From Wyeomyia smithii (taxonomy: Eukaryota > Arthropoda > Insecta > Diptera > Culicidae): a stretch of 64,000 nucleotides of DNA. The position numbers and the translations under genes are program-made. The notes under the pieces were generated by a model, which searched no databases, was not told the DNA's origin, and saw only the letters and a list, made by a program, of their open reading frames with translations. Location: contig NC_073696.1 in assembly GCF_029784165.1 (NCBI RefSeq), positions 236,443,392-236,507,391 on the forward strand. Direction: 5' to 3'. This document shows positions 11,191 to 23,875 of this stretch, piece after piece (the first letter of the stretch is position 1; each line of letters opens with the position of its first letter).

Positions 11191-12707
11191 TTCAAATATA
11201 TTTTTAGCTGCTAGGATACTCTAAGTCGTGATAGCTTTTATAGCAGAATTTAATGGTCGATCACGATAGTTCTTAAGTGAACATTTAAGAATTTATGTCG
11301 ATGAAAGCACCGTACCAGGAAAAGCTAATTGGAACTAGGATATAAAGTATTGTGACTGTATTGGGTAATTGAAATATAAAAAAAGTGCGAATAACTTAGA
11401 GATTGGAGAATTCAAACCTAATATATTTTCTTTTTAAAGTCTAAATTAAAATAGAGCAGCGTCGAATGGTCTCCTCGTCCAGAAATACATGAAGAAAGAA
11501 TAGAATGCTCTTCGCGGGCAGGGGTTGGGACATAAATCGTCTCCCCTCATATGAAACTCGCTGCATGTTGGTAACCTTCAAACATTGGAAGAAAAGTAAG
11601 AAGAAGCAATGGTTTTATTTGTAAACGATAACGTTTCTCAGCGAGTTGATTCAACAGGACTTCTCTTCTAGTTAACTTGACGAACTCAGATTATTAACGT
11701 GACTTCGACAAGTCTTGATGAGAATGTAAAGGGTTAGATGAAAGCAATAATGTGATGGCATCCACTTTATTTCAATGGCCGTAGAAAAAATACAATATTT
11801 TTTACGGGAAATTGTTTTACACATTCAATTTTGCTAAAAAAGACTATTGCTTAAAAAGACTGTTAAAATAAGTCAAGACCTGAGCGTAAGCAGTAAAACT
11901 GAATTAGAGACAACTATTTACTCAAACGATATTCTCTGAGTGGACCAGCCTTAGGTTGACATGTAATGTTGGTGTAGAGATGAACAAATATATCTCTCAA
12001 TATTATCAAGTTTGGCACGGCAAAAGCTTCACAACTTCTATTTTTAGCAATTCCATCATCAAGAGTAAGTGGCATACTGATTATTTATCCGTGCTCGTGT
12101 GTATGTTTTAACCCTTTTTGTTACTCTTTTTATTTTTCTGTACCAAAGTTCGTTACTCCTGCCAAGTATCACCAATGCACAGTGGTCCAATAAATCGAAA
12201 AGTGAAACTTAATTCCATACCGCCTTTCACTTCCATCCTAGCTTAATAGTGTCTTCGAAACAATTTCTGAAAATTCAAAAATATGAAACTTTGTCGAACA
12301 AATGAAAATCCTAACTTTTTTCGGTACGAAGTTATAAAGTATATTACATGGAACTTACTAAAAAGTTAGTTTTGTACTTAACCTTTGTTAGTTGCATTTT
12401 ACACGAAAGTGTTGTTCAGATGAATTGTTAGGGCAAATAAAACACACATTTTTACCACAGACCATGCATCTCCAGGACTTTTCCTTACAAAGTTATATCA
12501 TATTTTAGCTGATTTTTCCGATACCTTTAAGAACGTATAGGTTAAAAAGGGGCAGGTGTAGGGCAACCCCCGGGTTACCCTACCAGGAATTGTGATATTT
12601 TATGTGAAGGAATCTACACCGAACCACGAATTCCTGTACGCACGGTCACACGACCGTGCGGAATCTCTTATACCTAGCGATTGATTTGTGGTTTACATTA
12701 GAACTTA
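11191..12707 (+). repeat. 1.5-kb direct duplication, copy 1
   Basis: It begins TTCAAATATATTTTTAGCTG and ends CATTAGAACTTA, and is almost identical to 12720-14237. By eye I count roughly ten single-base differences and one or two indels, i.e. about 99 % identity. The two copies are head to tail, separated by 12 bp of AT-rich filler (12708-12719). No long frame lies inside. Part of the unit (about 12247-12545) recurs diverged at 14880-15715, so a dispersed repeat makes up part of the unit. Confidence 0.95.
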
Positions 12708-12719
12708 ATATTATATATG

Positions 12720-14237
12720 TTCAAATATATTTTTAGCTGCTAGGATACTCTAAGTCGTGATAGCTTTTATAGCAGAATTTAATGGTCGATCACGATAGTT
12801 CTTAAGTGAACATTTAAGAATTTATGTCGATGAAAGCACCGTACCAGGAAAAGCTAATTGGAACTAGGATATAAAGTGTTGTGACTGTATTGGGTAATTG
12901 AAATATAAACAAAAGTGCGAATAACTTAGAGATTGGAGAATTCAAACTTAATATATTTTCTTTTTAAAGTCTAAATTAAAATAGAGCAGCGTTGAATGGT
13001 CTCCTCGTCCAGAAATACATGAAGAAAGAATAGAATGCTCTTCGCGGGCAGGGGTTGGGACATAAATCGTCTCCCCTCATATGAAACTCGCTGCATGTTA
13101 GTAACCTTCAAACATTGGAAGAAAAGTAAGAAGAAGCAATGGTTTTATTTGTAAACGATAACGTTTCTCAGCGAGTTGATTCAACAGGACTTCTCTTCTA
13201 GTTAACTTGACGAACTCAGATTATTAACGTGACTTCGACAAGTCTTGATGAGAATGTAAAGGGTTAGATGAAAGCAATAATGTGATGGCATCCACTTTAT
13301 TTCAATGGCCGTAGAAAAAATACAATATTTTTTACGGGAAATTGTTTTACACATTCAATTTTGCTAAAAAAGACTATTGCTTAAAAAGACTGTTAAAATA
13401 AGTCAAGACCTGAGCGTAAGCAGTAAAACTGAATTAGAGACAACTATTTACTCAAACGATATTCTCTGAGTGGACCAGCCTTAGGTTGACATGTAATGTT
13501 GGTGTAGAGATGAACAAATATATCTCTCAATATTATCAAGTTTGGCACGGCAAAAGCTTCACAACTTCTATTTTTAGCAATTCCATCATCAAGAGTAAGT
13601 GGCATACTGATTATTTATCCGTGCTCGTGTGTATGTTTTAACCCTTTTTGCTACTCTTTTTATTTTTCTGTACCAAAGTTCGTTCCTCCTGCCAAGTATC
13701 ACCAATGCACAGTGGTCCAATAAATCGAAAAGTGAAACTTAATTCCATACCGCCTTTCACTTCCATCCTAGCTTAATAGTGTCTTCGAAACAATTTCTGA
13801 AAATTCAAAAATATAAAACTTTGTCGAACAAATGAAAATCCTAACTTTTTTCGGTACGAAGTTATAAAGTATATTACATGGAACTTACTAAAAAGTTAGT
13901 TTTGTACTTAACCTTTGTTAGTTGCATTTTACACGAAAGTGTTGTTCAGATGAATTGTTAGGGCAAATAAAACACACATTTTTACCACAGACCATGTATC
14001 TCCAGGACTTTTCCTTACAAAGTTATATCATATTTTAGCTGATTTTTCCGATACCTTTAAGAACGTATAGGTTAAAAAGGGGCAGGTGTAGGGCAACCCC
14101 CGGGTTACCCTACCAGGAATTGTGATATTTTATGTGAAGAAATCTACACCGAACCACGAATTCCTGTACGCACGGTCACACGACCGTGCGGAATCTCTTA
14201 TACCTAGCGATTGATTTGTGGTTTACATTAGAACTTA
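12720..14237 (+). repeat. 1.5-kb direct duplication, copy 2
   Basis: Head-to-tail partner of 11191-12707. Both copies end at the same GAACTTA. Afterwards copy 2 continues CGGCTAACCC whereas copy 1 runs into the short filler, which marks the duplication breakpoint. Substitutions include G/A at the TATAAAGTGTTG position near 12878 and T/C in CGTTGAATGG near 12990. Confidence 0.95.
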
Positions 14238-14879
14238 CGGCTAACCCTAGAGTGTATTTCGCGAGAGACAATTTCCCCTCGCGAAATTACTACCTATCTT
14301 TATTACCTAATGGCCTTTTCTCGGCCTGTCTCTATTTTGGATCACTTAATTTCAATTCTACTGAGAGTGGGGCGCCGTGCGCTCGTCACTCTACCTTGTT
14401 TACAAACATTTTCGGTAACTCACTTCTCGCGCGTCGATGAGTTACCGATCCATCAAGTAACTAACCTCGGACTTTGGTTTGTTTTAATATAATTTGCTTA
14501 CGGGTGTCGGTTTTCGTCACCCAAGCCAAGCGGAAGATTTGGCTTCAACAGTAAGCAAGGTCTGACCTACTTTCGCGCACAGCTGAAGGCTGTGCCAACG
14601 TTGAAAAGAATGCGGTAGGAAACCGGCCTCTTTTCGGGGTTCTAACTATGTCATCTAATGTGACGGAACCCTGTAGGCATCTACGGGACGCGTGGGGGCC
14701 GTTACACAGGTGTAATCTTGATGTCAGTACCTCTTCTTGAAGTAAAGCTGAAGTACTATGAACTCCTTTAGGTTCCATTTGTCCCAATTTACCCATATTA
14801 GAGTACAGCGAGCATTTGTTACAGTAGGTTTTCGTATGTCAAAAATTCTAACTTTTTTGTGTTAAGGGATAGAGGAATG
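14238..14879. other. Unassigned stretch, GC-balanced
   Basis: Contains a short inverted repeat CGCGAG...CTCGCG at about 14260-14285 and moderately GC-rich sequence to 14780. It could be the end of an old retroelement, but no terminal repeats, primer-binding site or coding remnant were found. Confidence 0.35.
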
Positions 14880-15715
14880 GTTTATTCGGCAAAGTTTTAG
14901 AACGTGCAAAAATATGAAACTTTGCTGTACAAACAAAATTCCTATCTTCATTGGGTAGAGAGTTACAGAGTATTTTCTATCGAAGTTACTTTAAAGTTAT
15001 TATTTTTGTACTTAACGGCCCATAATCGCATAGTTGTAACATTTGCAAAATTGGTTGTTCGAGAAAATGACACTTTTATATTTTACCCTTAAATGCATTG
15101 TTCCCAATATATTCTTGCAAATAGACGCTTCAAATAAACTTAGTATCATGAAGAAATCACTACTTTACACTATGTATACATTGAACATTACTTTAGAAGT
15201 CAAATTATGAAATGAAGTTTTTCTTGTTTTCAACAAGCATGAGCTGAACATCAGAAACGGATCACCGGTGGTTGGCTACCGGACCAGAATAACCTCCGAG
15301 TTCCATAGGATCCAGCTGTGGATTTTGATGGAAGCTTTTTTGACAAAAAGTTGAAAAAGTTGAGTAGTGTGACAATTATGCGGTTATTTACGCTATGTGA
15401 CAAAACAACTTGGTATTTTTTACGACTTTTTTCAAACAAACATAAGTATATTTTTTCAGATGTAAAAAATACATACTTTTTCAAGCATTTCCCAATAAAA
15501 ATCACGAAATCCATGAAATGTCGAATGTTACAATTATGCGATTACAGGCTGTTAACTTTTGTTAGTTACATTTTACAAGAAAACGTTGTTCTAAAGAAGC
15601 ATTTGGACATACAAAACACACGTTTTTGTTGAAGGCCACACATCTCCAGGGCTTTTCCTTTCAAAGTTATAGCACATTTCAGCATATTTTTTCTAGTACT
15701 TTCTAGTCTTTACTC
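14880..15715 (+). repeat. Diverged third copy of duplicated-unit segment
   Basis: 14880-15011 aligns with about 12247-12399 (AAAAATATGAAACTTTG, GTTACAGAGTAT, TTTTGTACTTAAC). 15556-15715 aligns with the immediate continuation (TTTGTTAGTTACATTTTAC, AAAACACAC, CATCTCCAGG-CTTTTCCTT, AAAGTTATA). The alignment is broken exactly at a TTAA by the element 15016-15551. Confidence 0.75.
15016..15551. mobile_element. TTAA-flanked non-autonomous DNA element, 536 bp
   Basis: TTAA at 15012-15015 and 15552-15555. The ends are inverted: CGGCCCATAATCGCATAG on the left and, read inward from the right, CAGCCTGTAATCGCATAA, both continuing TTGTAACATT with about three mismatches in 28. The uninterrupted sequence at 12396-12404 (CTTAACCTTTG) shows the empty site. 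TTAA duplication suggests a piggyBac-type transposase acted in trans. The 104-codon plus frame and 87-codon minus frame inside have no recognised domain. Confidence 0.85.
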
Positions 15716-15717
15716 TC

Positions 15718-15818
15718 TGCAATCTATTTTTATCAAAAAACTTAATTTTCTTATACAACTCCATTGAGTCAATGGAGTTGTATAGGAAAATTAAGTTTTT
15801 TGATAAAAATAGATTGCA
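15718..15818. repeat. 101-bp near-perfect palindrome
   Basis: Two 50-nt arms meet at a single central base (G15768 in TTGAGTCAA). I find a single unpaired position (TTCTTATAC against TTCCTATAC). There are no flanking target duplications. The arm begins right at the end of the diverged repeat copy. Confidence 0.92.
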
Positions 15819-16592
15819 TATAGTGGAAGTAAGTACTTGAAAGTTTAAATAATATAAAAACAGGGTAATTAATAGCAGCTTTTCCGGTCATTAAGCAAAA
15901 TGCTCGTGGAAATTTCGATTTTACTACCACTAATACTACAGTGCCAACTCTTAGCATTGAACATTTTTTCGGGTGTCTCATTATAAAAGGTGCACCATTA
16001 AGTTTTCTGTTTGTCAATAGATGGCGCCAGCAGTGAATACTGGTTGGTTTTGACATGTCTAGACATGTCAGTGTCTGTTGCAACCCTGGTTAACACTATT
16101 CAAGTGACAAGTTATTTTTAAAGAATCTTCTTAATTTTCAAATCAATTTTTTTATACTCTATATCTTTTCAAGTTAAAACCAAAATGGCAAGTGAAGAGG
16201 CATGTAACTACTACAATTCACATGTTGTAAATGAGACATATGTATGCTCATGTAAAAGTCAAAAGCATCTTTCTCATGCTTCTTGGTACTTAGAGAAAAA
16301 GACAATTTAGATGCATACTTGATCGTCAAAAAAGTACCACGAAGTTTCTCTCTGAATCTCACTTTTTCTTTTTATTTGGAATATCCTTGAGACTCTGGAA
16401 GTATCTGCCATTGATCAAATTTGCTCTTTCAACCAGAATTCACGTTTTCGAATGATAGCTCTGCAACCAAGAATGAGCTATGAATCGTGAATCTGTCCCT
16501 TATTTTTATGTAACACGTAATTCATGTGTAGAATACATAATACATTTTCTTTTATAAGTCACAAATGTTGTGCATTTGTAAACCATGTGTAA
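15819..16592. other. Unassigned AT-rich stretch
   Basis: No supported feature. A 104-codon minus frame (15769-16083) overlaps the palindrome and has no recognisable domain. Confidence 0.45.
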
Positions 16593-16594
16593 TA

Positions 16595-17494
16595 GGGTGG
16601 GGAATCGTTATATGAAAAAAACGAAACTTGATAGCAGAAAGCCAGAACCAAGTTTTTATGTTATATTTGGGGCCACAAGCAATTCTAAATTTATCGGAAG
16701 TCGATTGGTTTTGTCTTCGCTTGGCGCATTGCATTTCAAATTTATATGGAGATTGTATGGAAAAACCAACTTTTATGCATTTTCCATTCTAAAGAGCTCA
16801 AAATGGCCCAAACCATAGGTTTCCTGACTTCAAATAGTAGGTTTTTTGATGCCTAACAACTTGACCGAAGACACTAAAGAGATAGAGTGTTCCAAAAAAT
16901 ACTAATGCTGTTCAAAGTTAAGAATGTCGAAATTTATGTTGCAAATCATTTTTTCTGCCAACACTGCCAGTGTACCGGCGGCGTCAGTCAGATTTCCATC
17001 AGAAGTAACCTCTGAAACACGTTGTAGATTCTACCCACGCCTAGAATATTGACTTAACTTTGTTTGCTTGATCCAGCTGAGTGTAGAAACTCGTTACGAC
17101 ATGTTACTTCTGATGGGAATCCTACTGACGCCGGTACATTGGTAATGTTGGCAGGAAACAAGATTTCCTGCATTTAAATCGACATACTCAACTTTGAACA
17201 GCTATAGCTCTTTTTAGGGACATCCTAGCTCTTCAGTGTCTTCTGCAAAGTTGTTAGGCATCTAAAATACTATACTTAAACATAATGTTGTGCATTATTA
17301 GAGCATTATTGAGCTTTCGAAAAAGGTAAATGCAGAAAAGTGGGTTTTCCCATACAAATTTTCATACAAATTTGAAATGCAATGCGCCAAGCAGAGACAA
17401 AACCAATCGACTCCCGGTAAGTTAAGGGTTGGGTGAGGCCCCAAAAGGAACCAAAAAAACTTGGTTCTGGAAAATCAATCACTTTTCCCCACTC
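16595..17494. mobile_element. 900-bp foldback element, TA-flanked
   Basis: The left half reads GGGTGGGGAATCG ... CGGAAGTCGATTGGTTTTGTC ... TTGGCGCATTGCATTTCAAAT ... GATGCCTAACAACTT ... CATCAGAAGTAAC. The same succession appears reverse-complemented in the right half (17494 back to about 17100). TA sits at 16593-16594 and 17495-17496. The whole element is one imperfect inverted repeat with arms of about 430 bp and contains no transposase. TA target suggests a Tc1/mariner-type helper; this is inference. Confidence 0.85.
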
Positions 17495-17496
17495 TA

Positions 17497-17850
17497 ATGG
17501 GTAAACATAATTAATGGAAAATTAAATAAAAATAAAAATTGAAACTTATTGTGGTGGCATTTAGGTCACTTTCTCATTGCCTAGAACTTATTTAAATATG
17601 ATTTTCAAGCCATTTGTCTCGAAATGGATAATGTCGAAGGAAAATTATCATATTATGCTTCTGTACAATGAAAAAGGCATTTGAGATATTTTTGCGATTA
17701 TGAATTTGCCATTAATCATTTACGCAAATAATAGCTATCATCCGTAGTTAACATTTTTCGTGTTACACCAATTGAAACAAAAATACTAGAATGGCTGATT
17801 TAATTTTTTGACCCGTATTCCCATACATTCAACACCCTGTGCGACATAGA
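17497..17850. other. Unassigned AT-rich stretch
   Basis: No supported feature. Confidence 0.45.
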
Positions 17851-18245
17851 GAGTTGTGGTCTTCAGCAAAGTTGTTCAGGCAGACAAGCGGCCATGTCGT
17901 TTTGAGTATTTTGCCGTCTCCAGCAAAGTTGTTCAGAAGGACTAGGACTTCTGGTTTATACACTATGTGGCGTTAGTGTGCATGTAGAATAGACTACTTC
18001 GAACAAAATAATCTCGCAGATCGGATCACCCGAAGAACTGCAGTTTTTAGGAAAGTTGCTCAAAAGGTCAGGTGTTTCTGGTTGGCTTATAATTCAATTC
18101 GAATTCCTACCACAACGGAATGCTAGTGTGCATGAAGTTTTTAATATTGTCTACTTACTTTATCTCGTAAATTTAACCACTTAGAAAGATGCGGTTTTTA
18201 GCAAAATTGTTTCGAAAAGTCAAGGGCAAGATAGCATTATAACAA
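17851..18245 (+). repeat. Repeat block with CAGCAAAGTTGTTCAG motif
   Basis: CTTCAGCAAAGTTGTTCAG at 17861-17879 and CTCCAGCAAAGTTGTTCAG at 17918-17936, with weaker versions near 18050 and 18200 followed by AAAAGTCA. The same word is the core of the arrays at 28080-30120. Confidence 0.6.
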
Positions 18246-21200
18246 GTTGACATAAAAGAAGTGTTGATTTCAATTGTACTCCTCCATTTGCTACTCGGCA
18301 GACCCTATAAATAAGTTTTTCGAGCGTTTCTTCTGTGGTGTTTCCCCAAGCCTCAAGTTACAAACAACTATTTTTATAAAAATAAAGTTCTTCATTTTTA
18401 TTAAAAAAAAATTGTGAAAACCTAGTTTAAAATTTTTTTTTCACTATTAAAATTAAGTAGTAAATTTTTATCCAGTGTATATTATATTAATTATTTAATT
18501 ATTCGAGATATCAGTTTTTACAACTCGTCCATAGGTAACATTTTAGTAGAGATCAAATCTTTTGAGATAAAATTTTTAATTGTTTCAAAAAACAAGCCTT
18601 GAGATTGGTCTAAAAACTTTTGCAACAGTCATGTGTCCTGTTTTAAATTCCAGCATTTCCAGAATGATTTTAGTTCGAGTTGCCGAAAAAATGTTCCATT
18701 TTTTTCATTTTCATAATCTCCTAGAGCACATTTTTCTACTGGTAAATTTTCGGTGTACGATATATTTTTTATTTGAATGCACATAATATAATCACAAAGT
18801 GGCTTGATTACTAAGTACAGATCTCTCTACTTTATCGGATCGGAAAACGGCCAAAAATTATGGGCAATGAGTGAACTACGTGTATACCTATTGCAACAAA
18901 GAATAAACTACGTATTAGAAAGACCCGTTAACCCCACTCAGTAGATTGTGTTCTTTTTTACCTTCCACAACTTCACACCGGTGTCTCGTGCTTGGGTTCC
19001 AAATATTCGCAGCCGGACAGCTATCCGGCAATGGGTTGGTGGTATGACTAGTATTTTTTCTTGTTTTTGTTGGTGGTGCTCTGTGTGTCTTCCCCATGGG
19101 AATGATGATGCGATGGAAATGATGATATTTATTAAGTAAGCGACTCGTGGTAAGAGCCGGTATCGTAGAACTAACGTTATGATTAGCCGGTAAGCATCCA
19201 CCGGTATCACGTTTTGCTACGGATTGTTGATGGTTTTTCGGGGTTGAAACACGGTTGGTTGGTGAGGTCCAGTTGCCAGATTGAAGCCACCGGGTGTGAC
19301 CGTCGGGCGAGAAAGGCTAGATTAGCCGACGTGGCTGTGATTGTGCAACTTAGGAAAAGAGGCTAAATTACCTGGTTGTTTGGAGTGGTAATTGTGTGAA
19401 AATGGATACCGCGTAGAGTGGGGCAAGTAGGGAGAGGAATATTGCTGGAAAAATAGACACTCTGCGTGCTTTATAATTAAAAGTTTTTGGTTAACCAAAA
19501 ATTTAACAAGTGGAACATCTGTTTTCACAGCTGTGCGTTATGCTTTCGAAAGACAACAGTATACAAGTTCTAATTCAACAACAATAATCAATTCAATATA
19601 TTTAAAATGTGTTGTGGTTTGTTCTAGTCAATTGTTCTAGCCAAAGCAGGAGGGGATTATATATAATCCATGATAAACGTGTCAGAGGCCATCGCTTAAC
19701 CTATTACTTTTAATAGTCCTAATTTGAATCATCTCACACCCTCAAGCGTATTTGTAAATGAAACTAATCAATCACTAATCTATTTCGCTATGGTGAGCTT
19801 GCCAATTTTCTAATGTGCCTCGTTTTATTGGATTTCAGAGATCACTTATTATCGGATTACCAGCGAATTCATTTGAAAGGCTTGGAAGGCGAGTTCTGCG
19901 AACACTACATAATTTTTAAATTATAGGTCAGTTGAATTCATCCTAAGCCTTCGACGAGTCAATGCTAGAGTGTGTGAAACGTGCCCGTGTGTCTGATTCC
20001 CATTTTCATACTTCTAGACCAAGAAACGACATTGCGTGTTCATGCCCTCTGTACTATTTACTGTCGTAAAACAATCGTGACCAGACAAGAACTGCGTCAG
20101 ATAAATGTTTACTTCTGTGTTGTATTTCATACTAGATGCAGCCAAACCATTGCCTTTCTTTTTCTAGTTTCAGATAGTGTCCTGTAATCTTATGGGTTCC
20201 ACAGGCTTAAAGCTCTCCTTGCACCTTGCACTGAGTTGGCGTAAACTGGGATCAACTGCTTAAACACGTCTCTTGCTAGTGTTTGACATCATTTTAGCAG
20301 CCGGTTCGACGAACGGACCAGGAATCGACGACCCTTGCTGGTTGCCCGTCACGATTCTAATCAATATTTACTCCATGCCCGATTTCGACTCTTTAAAATG
20401 CGGTACACATTTTGTGAGATCATGGTGTTGTCTATGGAGCCAAGCTTGACCTTCCAGTTAATAAAATTTGGGAGTGTTATCACAGTGTCGTTCATGATTC
20501 CTTCATGATCAATTTTATTATACTTTCAATAAAACTGGCCATCCCCTACAACAATCTAGTTATTGCTGGCTAAACAACCGAAAAGCTACCGTTTTTACTA
20601 TAATTTATTATTGTAACGGTAACCACGTCGGAGTTATGTCTTTATATACTTAATAATAGAATCACTCATTTTTAGTGTTTCGTTGGTTTCTTGACCTCCT
20701 GTTTAATGTAATGTGATAGTAAGTTTACAGGGGACTTGTAGTGTTCCCTGCAGTCTGGGCTCTAATAGATGCTATCATCCAATTTAAAACCAACGAGTGA
20801 ATTCACATTGCATAATTTCATGTCGAAACTTTGTCGTAATACGGAAGCGCTGAATGCTGAAGAATGCCGAAATCAAGACATATTAATCAAAGCCTTTCGC
20901 TCTGCCGCAAACAAGCGACATCATTAAGGTCTCACTTCATGTAAAGCAGTTCAGTGCCAGAGTGAGTTTCATCACGGTACTAAACATTTTATCCGTCTCT
21001 TCGAGGAAACCAGCAGCCGGCACATTATCCATTATCTAGCCATAGATCAAATAAGCACCAGGGTAGCAATTATGAATACCAAACATTTTCTCGTGTTTCA
21101 TGATTCTCAGAATGAAACACCCGTCGGAGAGCTGCGAAAGCACGGGATGATGGGTCGCGCGAAGACAATCTTTATAATTAGTCAGCCAATTTTGCATCAG

Positions 21201-21309
21201 CTCTCCAAGAAATCTCTATCGTGACGGATCGCACTGAGCGAAGCGGGCGTCGTTGTCGTTAGTGGCTCGATAATAACCTGTAAGCTCGCCGACTGGCCAC
21301 GGAAAATGG
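18246..21309. other. Long non-coding stretch, nothing recognised
   Basis: AT-rich with GC-balanced patches near 18960-19330 and 20190-20420 and 20880-21310. Frames are short (60-90 codons), overlap on both strands and lack domains. No inverted or direct repeat pair was found. Confidence 0.45.
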
Positions 21310-21317
21310 AGCAACAC

Positions 21318-23867
21318 TAGGGTGGTCGGTATTACCGACTTTTCGAAAAACCGGTATTTCGGTATTCATAAAAATAAAAACCGGTAAAACCGGTATTTTC
21401 ATTTTTTTTTTCGGATTTACGCAAACCAGGGGCGACTCGTGTTCTTTTAACCTACTTGTTCAACTACAAAAGTCTGAAAATGATAGTTTGGGAAAGTGAT
21501 GACAATCATGTCCGCAAAAAACACAAGTTATTCTCACTGTACTATTTAAAATAAAACTAAAAAATTTACATTAATTTTGATTTTAAATTTATTGTTTGCT
21601 CAGCGTCTCAGGTTGCATCTATGGACGTGTCACTGCATAACTATGGTTTGCATTTATGAGTACCTATGCTTTACTACGATCCAGATTTTTTTTGTAAGAT
21701 TTAGACCATTGCACATAGGAGTACGTAGAACAAAAACTTGGCCAAAGTTTTTTTAATGAGTTTTCAGATAGCAAATCTAGAGAAACATTTCAAAAGGTCT
21801 ATCTGCATTGATCGATTTTTTAATCGGTCACTTTCTTTCAATCACCGCAGCTTATCAAACATCTTTTTTGACACGTTATTTGCACAAGTTGATAGCAGAG
21901 GGATTACTATAGCATCTGAACAAAAAAACACGCTTGGGAGAGTTACTTAAGCTAAACATTTCCAAAATGAAAAGACTTTTCGGAAAAACGATGAAAGCAG
22001 ATAGGACCTTTTGAAATGTTTATCATTTACATTGTTTATCATTTACATTTCTAATGTGTTTTAAAGTGGTTTTATCTCTATTAAACTTCATATTTAGACA
22101 TAAATACTTATTATTTAGACATAAATACTTATTATTAACAAGTTTTCGTCAAGTAAGATCACCATCACTCTGAAATTCGAAAAAAGTACAAATATAGTAA
22201 AAGCTTGTTCTGGTGAATACTTTTTTGCCAATAATTGATTCTGCTACTTTTAAAGCGTTTTTTAAATCACTCGCTTCAAAAGAATATAAATATTTTGGAA
22301 ACCACAGTGCTTCCAGTAGATCATTGAGTCATGTTAACTGCGTAACTCAACTAATCCAATGGTACATTTTCACTTAGCATTTGCGTTTTGCGTCTCTTGC
22401 TTCGATCACTGCAATCAATTTTTTCCTTGGCCGACGTGAATGTGAAGCTTCCGACCAACTTTACAATTTCATGATTAAGCTATACCAATTTTGTCATATT
22501 TCGAAACTGTCGATTTTATTTGAACTAAAGCGACTCCGTTGACGCTCAAGGATATCTTTAAAGTTATAATAACATGAGTAGAAGTTTATATTTTTCGTAG
22601 AACATTTTGTGACTTATTCATGGGCTCTAACTAATACCAAGGTTATGATAGTTACTGTCGTTTGTAAACAATTCAGAAAATTTCAAGATGGGCTGCATAC
22701 AATGTAGTAAGTATCAGAGAATGCAAAAAGGATCAATAGCACGAGGAACACTTAAATTATTTTTTTCGTATTTTGGCCAGCTTTTTGACTGAAATACTCC
22801 TATGTGCACTGCGAAAATTGTTTTGATCTCTTGTGGTATACGATCCAGTTACATTTAACAGTGTTTGGAAAACTTCAATGAATGAATCGTGTGATATGAT
22901 GACGAAGAACATAATTTTGAAACTTATAGGAACAAAAAAAAAACATACAGATTTTTAATTCAATTTTCTTTCACATCGCCGAACATAGCTTTAAGCTAGT
23001 GAATAACTTCAAAATTCTTAGAGAAACTGAAACTATTGAGAAGAGTAAGTGAATGAAGAAGAAAATAAAATGATGATCAGACAAGAATCCAAAGGAACCG
23101 AAGGTAAAAGGTCTATTCGGATCTGTCTGTTTGAACAGTTCGTCCAAATTCAGTTGAACCTGAGAAAACATTTTTCTCAGCTAGAAATATTGCTAATAAA
23201 ATCCCCTGCGGTATGGGCGACGAAGCTTTGACCATGCTATAGCTATTTAAATGTAATTTTTCAAGGGACAGTAATATTTAGGATGAAATTCTTCATTGGT
23301 TGATTATTTCATCCTGTACACTCTTTGTATCAGGAGCAACTCGTCCATAACTAGGTTCAACCTGTGTAATGCACACGGAGATGCCAAACAAAAAATAAAT
23401 TCCTAATCCAAATTTATATTTATATCTTATTTTTTTAGTTTTACCTCGAAATAGCACAAAACGAATAATGACTTGCGTTTTTTCGCGACCATGATTGTGA
23501 TTGCTGCCTCAAACTATGATTTTCAGAATTTGTAGTTGACTAGTAGGTTCGAAACTCACTAGTTGCCCCTGTAAGTATGAGTGTGTATAGAGATTAGCTG
23601 TTTTACTTAGAAAATAAATTTATGTTCAATGTTGCTTTTGTGTAAATGTATTTATTATATACACCGTCATATGATTTTTTAAGCCTACCTGAGTTGGTAG
23701 CACTCATTAGCCCTACAATGATTTATGAAAATTGTGACATGTTTTTTTTTTTAAATTTTAAGAAAAATACCGAAAATACCGGTTTTTTCGCCTCTCCAAT
23801 ACCGGTATTTCGGTATTGAAAAAAATATCGGTTTTACCGGTTTTTGTTTTACCGGTAAACCACCCTA
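21318..23867. mobile_element. hAT-type element, 2.55 kb, 8-bp duplication
   Basis: AGCAACAC at 21310-21317 and 23868-23875 flanks an element with ends TAGGGTGGTC and, inverted, TAGGGTGGTT. Both subterminal regions are packed with ACCGGTATTTCGGTATT-like words in both orientations. The 8-bp duplication and short inverted ends fit the hAT superfamily. The 2.4-kb interior is AT-rich. Its longest frames are 60-70 codons and show no transposase motifs I recognise, so the copy is non-autonomous or thoroughly decayed. The subterminal repeats are the likely transposase-binding sites (family knowledge, inferred here). Confidence 0.85.
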
Positions 23868-23875
23868 AGCAACAC

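Noticed and set aside
11191..14237. Pair of LTRs of a retrotransposon
   Set aside because: The two 1.5-kb copies are separated by only 12 bp, leaving no internal region, and do not begin TG and end CA.
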